Of a stretch of DNA of 64,000 bases, positions 1 through 8,409 are shown piece by piece. A program made the translations under genes and the position numbers. Location: assembly GCA_041395205.1 (NCBI GenBank), contig JAWLAZ010000004.1, forward strand, positions 186,001-250,000, read 5' to 3'. Below the pieces are notes generated by a model, which was not told the origin of the DNA, searched no databases, and saw only the letters and a program-made list of their open reading frames with translations. The stretch's first letter is position 1, and each line of letters starts with the position of its first letter. The stretch is from JAHEFU01 sp041395205 (lineage in GTDB: Bacteria > 4484-113 > JAFGCY01).

Positions 1-661
1 CAATCAGACGATGCATGGATTGTCAGCATGGCGTCCATGTATACCGATGGTGGCACTTACACTGCAGCCTGCTGGAATCCGATTTATCCCGCTGAACAGG
101 TTAGCGGACCGGGTTACAGGAGAGACGGCATATGCTTCGTTTGTTTCCATCTACGATGAAAATGGCAAGCTGACCGGCCAGACGGATCAATTGGACAGAG
201 TGCAGCATGTAGTCAATTTTCGTACATCTGCCAGCGGACATAAGACCTACCTGAAGGTGCAGGAGTTTTCTCTGAATACATTCTGGTTTGAGCTGACGGA
301 CGATGGCAGACTAGAGCTTGAGCTATTGCGTACCAATACCTGCGGTCAATGGCTATGTCGGCCTGGAGTCAGAATCAGAAGGCGAAAAAGCTGGATTTGG
401 CTGTAAGCTGCAGCAGCCTGCTGCTGGCTGCATCCGCTTCAGTCACATACATCAACTTCGATGGCAGGTTCACTTCACTGTCGGACTGCCGCATGCCGGA
501 CGGGAGATCAGCGGCTGATGTGGACTCCCGGCTACTTCATCATCCGCTTTGGCAACGATCGCGTCTTCCCCTTCAGCTATGTGGAGGACTTTGATCTGAG
601 CCACTTCTGGAATGTGCGTGATGAGATCCCGGCGGACTCCAGGCTGCTTGTCGCAAACTGA
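1..661 (+). pseudogene. Frameshifted fragment of an unrecognised protein (left edge)
   Basis: Coding-like sequence runs on the plus strand but changes frame several times. Segments such as FVSIYDENGKLTGQ (near 140-180) and FSYVEDFDLSHFWNVRDEI (near 577-633) read like one protein, which finishes at the TGA at 659-661. The gene continues beyond the left edge. I recognise no family. The frame changes match the state of every other gene in the first 7.6 kb, so sequence error and true decay are both possible. Confidence 0.4.
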
Positions 662-1165
662 ATGATGGAAATGGTGACTGATTAACTGATCAGGCGGCAC
701 AAATGCCGCCAGACCAGCGAGCCTGGTCTCGCGCTCCTCTTTCCCGAAGTCCTGACCACTGCCTACTGCCCACTGACCACTACTGCTCCCAGATCCCTGA
801 ATTTCCCCCTTGACATCCCTCGAGATTGTGCTATGCTTTCGTTAAGTTCATCCCAACGCTGTAGAGGAAGAGCCTTACTGAATTCAGGACTCGCGGCGGG
901 CTTCAATCTGAGCTAGAATGAAATCAGGCCGCAATGCAGTGGGGCAGCCCGGGAAGGCAATGGGCAGCACCGGCAGGCCAGGGGCAAACTCCTGTCCGTG
1001 CCAGCGAAAGCGGCTGTGGAAGCCAGCCTGAGGAAGTCCCGTCGCAGGCGGGAAGGGGGCTCAAGGCAGGAAGCCTGGACTGGGACCTGAAATTCATACT
1101 CGCGCAGCCCATCCCGGAAAATCCGGTTCCTTGCCAGATGGTAGGCTTTACCTTTCTGTGTTGAT
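662..1165. other. Intergenic stretch with small hairpins and a possible promoter
   Basis: No convincing gene. It contains the hairpin GGCGGC-ACAAAT-GCCGCC near 693-710, a copy of the TGACCACTGCCTACTGCCCA repeat at 752-780 that reappears as a long inverted repeat at 13,579-13,684, and a sigma70-like TTGACA/TATGCT pair near 810-836. The sequence after the promoter (880-1,165) has only short open frames that I do not recognise. Confidence 0.4.
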
Positions 1166-1744
1166 CTGCCCGCTCATGCAAGCACTCGGGGCTGGCCCTG
1201 CGGCAGTGTGTAGCTCAGAGCTGGGACCTGTTAGTCTAAGACCAACACTCCGATTTCCTTTGCCGCTTCACCTGAAGGTTCGACGGTCTGCGAACCGCGG
1301 CGAAGCGCTTCACTGCTCTCGCCCGGTACATCAGTTTCTCCGCCTCGTGTAAGCATTCGCGGGTCTGGCGCTGCGGCGGTGTGTAGCTCAAGAGCTACAG
1401 GGCCCTGTTGGTCGGGCCAACACTCCGGGCTCCTTTGCCGCCTCACCTGAAGGTTCGGCGGTCTGCGAATTCCTGGCGAAGCGCTAGCTTCCCACTGCTC
1501 TCGCCAGGCACATCCATATCTCCGTCTCGTGCGAGCACTCGACGGTCTGGCGCTGCGGCGGTGTGGCAGCTTCAAGAGCTGCCGGGGCCCTGTTAGTCCT
1601 AAGACCAACACTCCGATTTCCTTTGCCGCTTCACCTGAAGGTTCGACGGTCTGCGAACCGCAGCGAAGCATAGCAGCTTCACTGCTCTCGCCCTGGTACA
1701 TCCCTATCTGCCCGCTCATGCAGGCACTCGCGGGTCCGGCGCTG
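1166..1744. repeat. Three tandem ~180-bp structured repeats plus a partial fourth
   Basis: Three imperfect copies begin near 1,166, 1,340 and 1,520, and a partial copy occupies 1,708-1,744. Each copy has the same order of short inverted repeats: a CCCGC...GCGGG element, a TAGCTC/GAGCTA-type stem, a GTTNGTC/GACCAAC-type stem, and a GGTTCG...CGAACC stem. Between copies two and three the second stem changes on both sides (TAGCT/AGCTA versus GCAGCT/AGCTGC), which is compensatory. The open frame across this block on the minus strand (1,231-1,767) simply follows the repeat and is not accepted as a gene. Confidence 0.8.
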
Positions 1745-1949
1745 AAATGACAGCGGCAGGGTGCCAACTACCTCGGAATCCGTACTTCATTCGCTGATGC
1801 AGCTCGCTGCCGCCATTCCTTCAGGCAAGGCCGGAGGCCGCGCAGCAGCGCGAGGCACGAGCGCTGGGATCAGTGATTCACTTGGCGATCTAGAAGATCA
1901 GGTGACAATGTGTCGCGACTAAGTTGTCTTCCCCATGTGCATCAGCTGG

Positions 1950-2881
1950 TTTCACTGCTCGCTGGCTCTCCCATCTCTCCTTCCTTTACACCCTACAACC
2001 GAGCTCATGTCCTCGCCAAGCCAAGGGCCTGGCCTCCATTCACTCCCCGCGTCTTCCGCCGCTGCTTCCAGCTTCTCCCGCAGCCAGTCCCGCGGACGCT
2101 GGCCTGCCGGGCGGCGGCCCCTCGCCCTCTCACATCCGGGGCCGCCCGCGCCATCGCGCATTCCCGGTCCTCCGCCTGGTCCCGCTCCGCCCTCGCCCAG
2201 CCCGCACCACGCTCGAAGTCCGGAAACAGCGGATTGTCCCGGAAGCGACAGGTTCAGGTTGTCGATGCTGATCACTGCCAGCCCTCCTCCTTGCCACGCT
2301 CCGGCAGGTCGATGTAGCCGATGATCACCGCCTCAATCTGCTCCACGTCCAGCCGCTCCATTCTCATCCTCGCTGTCATCCCCGAGCGTCAGCACATCCA
2401 GCGGGATCTCATAGCCTGTCCAGTCCGTTTCCAGCACGCTCCGGGAACACGGTGTAAGATTGCTGCCATCCCGCTCCAGCACGCCCTCGATCACCACCCA
2501 CCTGCCCGTTGTAGCTGCGCGCAGTTTCCAGCGCCAGGCCATTGGCATCCGGCGGACCCGGCCTGAGCATCAGGCCCAGCGGGTCGAGCTGCGCCCTGCC
2601 GCGTGCCGGTGTCCAGTCCAGCCAGGATTCATCACCATCCTCCTGGATCTCAAGCTGGCTCCGCTGCTCGCCGCGCCAGCGGGTCATGCCCCTCGAAGCG
2701 CTGCATGGGCGGGGCCTCGATCCCGTCATTCTCCATGCGCTCTTTCAGCTCGCTTGAGAAGCTGGTGGTCAACTGCCGAGCATCTCGACTCAGTCCCCTT
2801 CTGCTTGTCCCCGGCATCCACCGCCGCCGCTGTTGCCAGCAGCCCATACAGCAGCATCAGCCAGGCCAGTCCCTTCCACAT
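1950..2881 (-). pseudogene. Frameshifted secreted protein of unknown function
   Basis: Reading the minus strand from the ATG at 2,881 gives MWKGLAWLMLLYGLLATAAA, a clear signal peptide. Protein-like sequence then continues in changing frames: ENDGIEAPPMQRFEGHDPL (near 2,690-2,730), WLDWTPARGRAQLDPLGLM (near 2,570-2,625), then VVIEGVLERDGSNLT (near 2,455-2,500), AVIIGYIDLPERGKEEG (near 2,290-2,335) and VISIDNLNLSLPG (near 2,240-2,275). At least four frame changes separate these pieces. I do not recognise the family. The gene diverges from the aroA remnant, with about 100 bp between the two starts. Confidence 0.5.
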
Positions 2882-2978
2882 ATGCTTGCTCCGTACAACT
2901 TGGAGTGCTGCGTGGCCCTCCGGGTTGCAAAACCTATAATAGAACCACGCCTGCCCGCCCGGGTAGGGCGTACTGACC

Positions 2979-4279
2979 GTGGACACGAGCAATCCTGAAA
3001 ACGGCAGCATCCGCATCGAGCGAAGCCGCCTCCCCCTGCGCGGCAGCTGCTAGGCCGCCCGGTGACCGCAGCATCACGCACCGCGCGCTGATCCTCGGCT
3101 CGCTCACGGACGAGGACAGTGAGATCTGCGGCTCACGCTGGAATGCGGACACAGTCTGCACGCGCCGCGTGCTGGCCAACTCGAGCGAACCTTCACGAGC
3201 AGCGCCGGGAGGACTGCATCACCGTCAGCCAGGGACGGCTGCGTGCCCCGGAGGTGCCGCTGGACTGCGGCCGCTCCTTCACCGCGCTCAAGCTGATGCT
3301 CGGCCTGCTGGCCACGCAGGACTTCGAGCGTGCTGACCGGGTCACCGGAACTGCTGCAGCGCCGCGTCACGCATCTCGTGGAACCGCTGCGCCAGCTCGG
3401 CGCGGAGATCGTCTGCGAGGCATCGGGGACAGCGCCCCGCTGCGCATCCGCGGGCAGCGCCTGCAGGTAAGCAAGCTGGAGATCGCCGTGCGCGATGCCG
3501 AGGTCAGGCACCCTGCTGTTGGCCAGTCCCTGCATGGAGGGCCGCTGCGCATCGTGGAGAAGGCCCCCAGCCGCGACCACAGCGAGCGCCTGATGAAGCA
3601 CATGGGGATCGTCTTCGGCCATTGAGCGGGGCGATCAGCCTCGCCTGCGGCCAGAGCCCCAAGGCCCGGCGCATCAAGATCATGGCGACATGTCCAGTGC
3701 CGCGCCCTTCATCGCCGCCGTGCTGCTGCCCGGCAGCGAACTAGCGTCAGCCGAACAGGCTTCAACCCGGGCGCTGCGGGATGGTCAGGGTGCTCTCTCG
3801 CGCGTCGAGGAGGCTGCATCGAGCGCACCGCGACTGGCAGCTAGGCAGCGAGCCGGTCACGAGCCTCGAGGTCCGGCACTGCGCGGGCTGTGAAGCCTTC
3901 AACATCGCCCCCAACCTGAGCCCGAGCATGGCCGATGAGCTGCCGCTGCTGGCGCTTCTGGCAGCGCAGGCCGAGGCACGTCCTACCTGCGCGGGCTCAG
4001 CCGCCTCGGAGCGCGCATGCCGGACCGCCACCTGCTCACGGCGCAGATCCTGCGGCGCTTCGGATCGATGTGGAACTGGAGGAGGACGGCTTCACGATCC
4101 ACGGGCCCAAGCCCCTGCACGGCTGCCAGGTGCAGTGCGCCGGAGACCTACCTATTGATGATGGCCACGGTATGGCGGCGCTGATTGCCAACGGGGAAGC
4201 ACGCTGCACGGCGTGGACTCGATCCGCCAACTACCCAGGCTTCTTCTCCGACCTGCAGCGCCTGCTGAACGGGCAATAG
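2979..4279 (+). pseudogene. aroA: 3-phosphoshikimate 1-carboxyvinyltransferase (EPSP synthase), multiply frameshifted
   Basis: The sixth step of the shikimate pathway (shikimate-3-phosphate plus PEP to EPSP). Recognisable AroA segments occur in order but in different frames: GSIRIE then PPGDRSITHRALILGS (near 3,055-3,105), SQGRLRAPEVPLDCG (near 3,225-3,275), DSAPLRIRGQRLQVSKLEIA (near 3,430-3,490), GPLRIVEKAPSRDHSERLMK (near 3,540-3,600), and a C-terminal piece ending near DLPIDDGHGMAALIA and GFFSDLQRLLN. PGD-S and SRDHSERLM are family hallmarks. A GTG at 2,979 is a possible start and TAG at 4,277-4,279 the stop, which gives a normal ~430-residue length. Roughly six or more indels disrupt it. 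An intact copy is normally needed for prototrophy, so base-calling error here is a serious alternative to decay. Confidence 0.8.
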
Positions 4280-4280
4280 G

Positions 4281-4525
4281 CTGGAGGTCAGCTGCAAGCT
4301 GACAACAGTGGCAATAGTTTGGATAGTCGGATAGTGGAAAAGTCTACGGTAGCGGCTGCTTCCGGCAGCCGGGAGCTCAACCGTGTGGTTCACATGGAGG
4401 TCGGAGACTTCAGTCCGACGGCAGTGGCAATAGTATTGATAGTCCGAATAGTGGAAAGAAGTCTACGGTAGCGGCTGCTTCCGGCAGCCGGACCTTGATC
4501 CGTGCGGCGTCGCCAGGCGCCGCAT
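4281..4525. repeat. Mini-hairpin spacer with a duplicated 63-bp block
   Basis: The spacer holds short perfect stems: TCAGCT-GCA-AGCTGA, GTCGGA-GACTTCAG-TCCGAC, and CGGCTGC-TTCC-GGCAGCCG twice. The block from GGCAATAGT through GGCAGCCGG occurs at about 4,309-4,371 and again at 4,425-4,491. Stems are preceded by GGAGG and followed by CAAC or CGGCAG, the same grammar as the arrays at 17,141, 20,657 and 37,792. Confidence 0.7.
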
Positions 4526-4691
4526 CTATTGATCTTGTCCACCACTTCTCCCACTTCTTCCACTGAATTCAGGCGACAACATGTCGCCGCTAATTCCTGA
4601 CTCCCGGTCCATTGTGAACTGCCTTCCCACCCCAGGTTAAATAGCCCTCAAGCCAGCCTGACAACATCCCTTGACGTTATATTCACTGCAG

Positions 4692-5889
4692 ATGGATAGC
4701 AGCTCACAGAACACCATTGCCGCGGAGTGGGACGAGGACGTCCTCACGTGCCCGTCGACAGCTCAGTGTCGGCCTGGTCGTGGACAGCGACCTGTATGCC
4801 GACAACCGAAGCTGATCAGCAAGGGCACCGTACTCAGCCAGTCGATCATCAGCAATCTGACGCGGCGCGACGTCGAGCATCTCAAGGTCGCAAGGGCTCC
4901 AGCCTCAGCCGCCTGGCGCTGCTGCCCGAGAGTGCCGAGGACCGCTGCCCACGCGCTGCTCGTGGACACGGGGCGGATCTTCGAGAGCGCAACCTGGAGA
5001 TGGTTATCCCCCAGGAGAAGCTGGAGAGCGCCAGCCATCAGATCGAGACCTTCTTCTGCGACCTCGAACTCGGCCAGAACGTGGACCTCACCCGCATGCG
5101 CGGCACAGTCGACGGCCTGATCCGCGAATTCTGAAGAACCCCAGCGGCGCCGTCAAGCTGCTGGACCTCGAGCACTTCGACCGCTACACCTACCGCCATT
5201 CCATCAACGTCGGCCTGCTTTACCTGCTCAACGTGGCGGACTGGGTTGACGACGGAGAACGAGCTGGCGGAGATGGTCTGGCGCGGTGATGCATGACATC
5301 GGCAAGAGCCGCGTGGACCTCGCGGTCTCCGGCAATGACCCGCTGGACCGCGAGGAATGGGAGATCATGAAGATGCGCGGTCTGGTCCAGTGAGCTGCTG
5401 GAAGACGCCGCGATTTCCGACCTCCGGGATGCGCATCGCGCGCGCACCACGAAGCTGGACGGCGGCTATCCCGACGGCCGCAATGCGAGCGAGATTGACA
5501 GGTTCGTCAGGCTGTCAACGATCTGCGACGTCTACGACGCGATCACCACCAAGCGCAGCTGGGAGCAAGATGAACTTCGCCAAGGCGATCGAGATCATCA
5601 TCCAGGGCTGTGGCCCGCAGTTCGACGAAGATCTGGCTTATCGTTCATCCGCAAGGTCGGGCAGTACCCGATCGGGACCTTCGTGCGGCTCAGCGACGGG
5701 CGCGTGGGCGTCGTCACTTCCGTGAACAGGCAGCGATCACCCGCCCGTCGTCAGCATCGTGCTGGACCGCCAGCTGCAGGAGACGGATGTCCCGGAGGAG
5801 CTGGACCTCAGCCAGACGCCGGGTGAGCACGCATCGTCGGCGTGGTGGCCGGACGCAGCGAGGAAACGGCGGACCGCCCGCGCCCATAG
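4692..5889 (+). pseudogene. HD-GYP domain cyclic-di-GMP phosphodiesterase, multiply frameshifted
   Basis: HD-GYP proteins hydrolyse cyclic di-GMP. The pieces in order are a DUF3391-like start (VVDSDLYADNRKLISKGTVL, in shifted frame near 4,775-4,840), FDRYTYRHSINVGLLYLLNV (near 5,177-5,236), AVMHDIGKSRVDLAV (the HD signature, near 5,285-5,330), DPLDREEWEIMKM, KLDGGYPDGRNASEIDRFV (the GYP region, near 5,452-5,510), ICDVYDAITTKRSWEQ (near 5,523-5,570) and a tail RIVGVVAGRSEETAD ending at TAG 5,887-5,889. The HD, GYP and DVYDAIT motifs make the family secure. A weak TTGACG/TATATT promoter lies immediately before the ATG at 4,692. At least five frame changes. Confidence 0.8.
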
Positions 5890-5904
5890 CCCCGGGCCCC
5901 GGGC

Positions 5905-7613
5905 TCAGTCATCCTCGCCATTCTCATCGGCATCCACGTGCAGCAGGGTCTTGGCAATCCGTGCCGAGTAGTAGTAGATGCGCTTGCATAGCATTCCAGC
6001 ACCCCCATCTCGAAGCCATCGAGGTTCATCGCCTCCGGGCTACTGTCGCGCAGCCCGCGCCTTCACCGAGCCGCGCATCAGCCATCATCGCACTGATTGC
6101 ATGCTTGGCTGCGGCGATCGCGGGCGGCCTGCATGTCGTTGTCAGCCAGAGCCTGCGGGGCCAGGCGGCAGGCCTGCAGCACCGCCGCATGCACATGGCC
6201 CACGGTCTGCGCCATCTCCGGCTCAGGCCGCAGGCCGTCACTGAGGCGCTCCACGCCCAGGTGCACAAGCTGGTCGCCGATCAGGTTGGAGATGTGCCAG
6301 AGTGCGTTGCCACAGCGCATCAGGGCCAGAACTCCCAGCTGTGTCCGGCTCGCCGAGCGTTGCCAGGCTGATCCGCCGAGGTACTCCACGATCGCATCAT
6401 GCGGGCGGTCCACGCTGCGGTCCCGGGCACGCAGCTCCGCCCGAACCCTCGTGGTCAGCCTGCAGCACGAGCACGGAGCTGTCCTCGAGCATCCCCAGCA
6501 CCTGCTCACCCTGGCGCCCCAGCTCGCCGCACCATCTCCAGCGCCGCGGGCGGTGTTGCCAGGAATTCCATGGGAACTGCGGAGCCTGCGGATGCGGACC
6601 CTGCCGGATTGCCGGTAAGCGTCGCGGTCCGCCAGCAGCCAGCCGGCCGGGAGCGGGCCAGGCCCGAACCCAGGTTGAAGATCGTCAGCGAATTTGGCGA
6701 TCTTGCCAGCGGCAGCTGCCGCCAGTTCATCCATGGTCGGCGGGCCGATCGGCCTTGGGCTGATCAGGATCGCCAGCCGCGCCAGCCAGCCGATCAGCAG
6801 CGAGCTCAGGCCCACGGTCAGCAGGTTGAAGGATGTGCACGACGGCCACGCGCCGCGCCTCCGTGCTGCGCCACAGCCCGGCGATCAGCGATGAAGCGAG
6901 TCCGGTACCTCAGCCCCGAAGGCGATGGCAATCGCCATAGGCAGGCTGACGAGCCCCTGGCTGCCGAGCGCGATCAGGGCGCGGTCGTCGCCGAGCTGCT
7001 CTGCACCAACGCCGTGAGCAATCCGCTTGATCCGGCCCGGCGGATGCTCCATCGACTGCATCAGCCCGATGAAGGGCGAAGCTGCGCAGCGGCTGCTGCA
7101 TCGCCGTGCTCATCAGCTCCATCCCGTCGAAGATCATCCCCAGCGCAGCCAGGGCGCGCCGAACCAGAGTTCAGCAGTGTGCGCTGCCTGGCCAGCTGAT
7201 GACGGCAGGTAGCCGAGAGCGCAATCAGCAGCAGGGAATAATGCGCGATCCGAAATGCGCGATGATCTGCGCCGTGACCGTCGTGCCGACAGCCCGCTTG
7301 CCCCATGATCACGGCGACGGTCTGCGGGGAGCTGCATCAGGCCCGCACCGACGAAGCCCACGAGCATCCTGCCGTCGTCACCGAGGAACTCTGGGTCAGG
7401 GCCGTCACACCGATCCCAGTCGAAGCCCACTCAGCGGCCGCGCGGTCAGGCGTCGCACCAGCACATCCTTCAGGCGCTCACCGGCGGCGCTGCGCAGGCA
7501 GGTCGACCTGCTCCAGCCCGAACAGGAAGAAGGCCAGCCCGCCGAGCAGCAGCATCCCGAGCTGCAGCGGTCGATCTGCGGGGCTGACCCCCTGCGGCAG
7601 CATGGCTGGATGG
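5905..7613 (-). pseudogene. Na/Pi cotransporter family protein, multiply frameshifted
   Basis: On the minus strand from the ATG at 7,613, LLLGGLAFFLFGLEQVD matches the first helix of NptA/YjbB-type Na/phosphate cotransporters. It is followed by the QSSSVTTA half-signature (near 7,380-7,400), MIFDGMELMSTAMQ (7,097-7,137), a second QSSSATT-like region, GLSSLLIGWLARL (near 6,775-6,815), and a C-terminal PhoU-like part including HISNLIGDQLVHLG (near 6,255-6,300). The tail KRIYYYSARIAKTL ends at a TGA at 5,905-5,907. The duplicated QSSS-containing repeat is diagnostic. It has many indels. The gene converges on the HD-GYP remnant, and the 15 bp between their stops is a GC palindrome. Confidence 0.7.
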
Positions 7614-7654
7614 CAGACGTTCACGCATCAATTCTAGTTGTCTCTGGCACCGTG

Positions 7655-7690
7655 GGTCAGGCAGCGCCAGACCCGCGAGTGCTTGCATGA
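7655..7690 (-). repeat. Isolated end-fragment of the 1,166-1,744 repeat, opposite orientation
   Basis: GCGCCAGACCCGCGAGTGCT and the following CATGAGCGGGCAG are the reverse complement of the element that begins each tandem repeat unit at 1,166 and 1,708. It can fold as CCCGC...GCGGG with an inner TGC-TT-GCA stem. It lies between the broken Na/Pi gene and the intact gene ending at 7,705, exactly where frameshift-free sequence begins. Confidence 0.65.
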
Positions 7691-7704
7691 GCGGGCAGAA
7701 AGAA

Positions 7705-8385
7705 TCAGAACTGCCAGCTGCCGAGTTCCGCCCCCAGGGCCGCCAGCGCATTGCGCAGGTCGTTGCCCGTGGCGTAGTTCTGCTCACCCAGCCAGTGCTG
7801 CGCTCCGAGCTGCTGCAGCACGCGCTGCGGCGCCGGCATCTCCGGGTCCCAGACCGCCTCCTCGCCGAACAGCATGATGCAGTTCCAGACCTTGTCGCCG
7901 GGGTAGCCCAGCGCATCGGCGACATAGCTGCCCGCCGCATCCGAGCTGTAGTAATGCCGGGCCCGCGTATCGCTGAGCAGTCCCGAGGCCTGCCGGGCCT
8001 GTTCCAGGGTATCGCCGCTGCGCTGCGTGATCCAGACCACATAGACGGAGATGTCAATGTCCTCATGGGCCTGCAGCAGCTCCTGCTGGATGTAGCCCGC
8101 GGCCTGGCGGCTGCTCTCCGTGGTCGGGGAGAGGATCGCCAGCAGGCGCAGCCGGCCGTTGTCAGCACTGAATTCCTGGGCCAGCTCATCCGCGCTGCCA
8201 AGCGTCGCCACATTCTGCGGTTCTCCCGCAGGCAGCGGGGCATCCGCGCCTGCGCTCTGCTGATCATGCGTGCTGATCTGTTCGCGGAGCTGCGGGTCCC
8301 AGCGCGACATCTGCATGATCGGGACCAGCAGGGCCGCGACGAGCAGAACCAGGATCACGAGCATGGCGATGATGCTCTTCGACAT
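7705..8385 (-). CDS. Membrane-anchored thioredoxin-like protein lacking active-site Cys
   Basis: This is a 226-residue protein. Residues 4-26 form an N-terminal membrane anchor, followed by a periplasmic linker to about 75 and a thioredoxin-like fold. The strand LRLLAILSPT (about 79-88) is followed by TESSRQA where redox members have CxxC. The later segments ISVYVVWITQRSGDTLEQAR, ARHYYSS and KVWNCIMLFGEEAVW resemble a family of secreted thioredoxin-like proteins. The only Cys is in WNC, so a disulfide-exchange role is unlikely. TAGACT at 8,392-8,397 lies seven bases upstream of the ATG, indicating a leaderless mRNA. The stop is 14 bases from repeat material and the gene follows the SH3/NlpC gene on the same strand. 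The fold assignment is an inference from pattern. Confidence 0.7.
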   Translation of the reverse strand: MSKSIIAMLVILVLLVAALLVPIMQMSRWDPQLREQISTHDQQSAGADAPLPAGEPQNVATLGSADELAQEFSADNGRLRLLAILSPTTESSRQAAGYIQQELLQAHEDIDISVYVVWITQRSGDTLEQARQASGLLSDTRARHYYSSDAAGSYVADALGYPGDKVWNCIMLFGEEAVWDPEMPAPQRVLQQLGAQHWLGEQNYATGNDLRNALAALGAELGSWQF

Positions 8386-8409
8386 GGATGCAGTCTACCG
8401 CAGGGGATG

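Noticed and set aside
1260..1300. tRNA-like GGTTCG...CGAACC elements
   Set aside because: The stem occurs in the tandem repeat with an eight-base loop, and no acceptor or anticodon arms can be assembled. No tRNA or rRNA gene was found in the window.
1231..1767. 178-codon minus-strand frame with internal repeats
   Set aside because: It exists only because the DNA is a tandem repeat with few stops. Repeat units contain indels relative to each other and no start signal is present.
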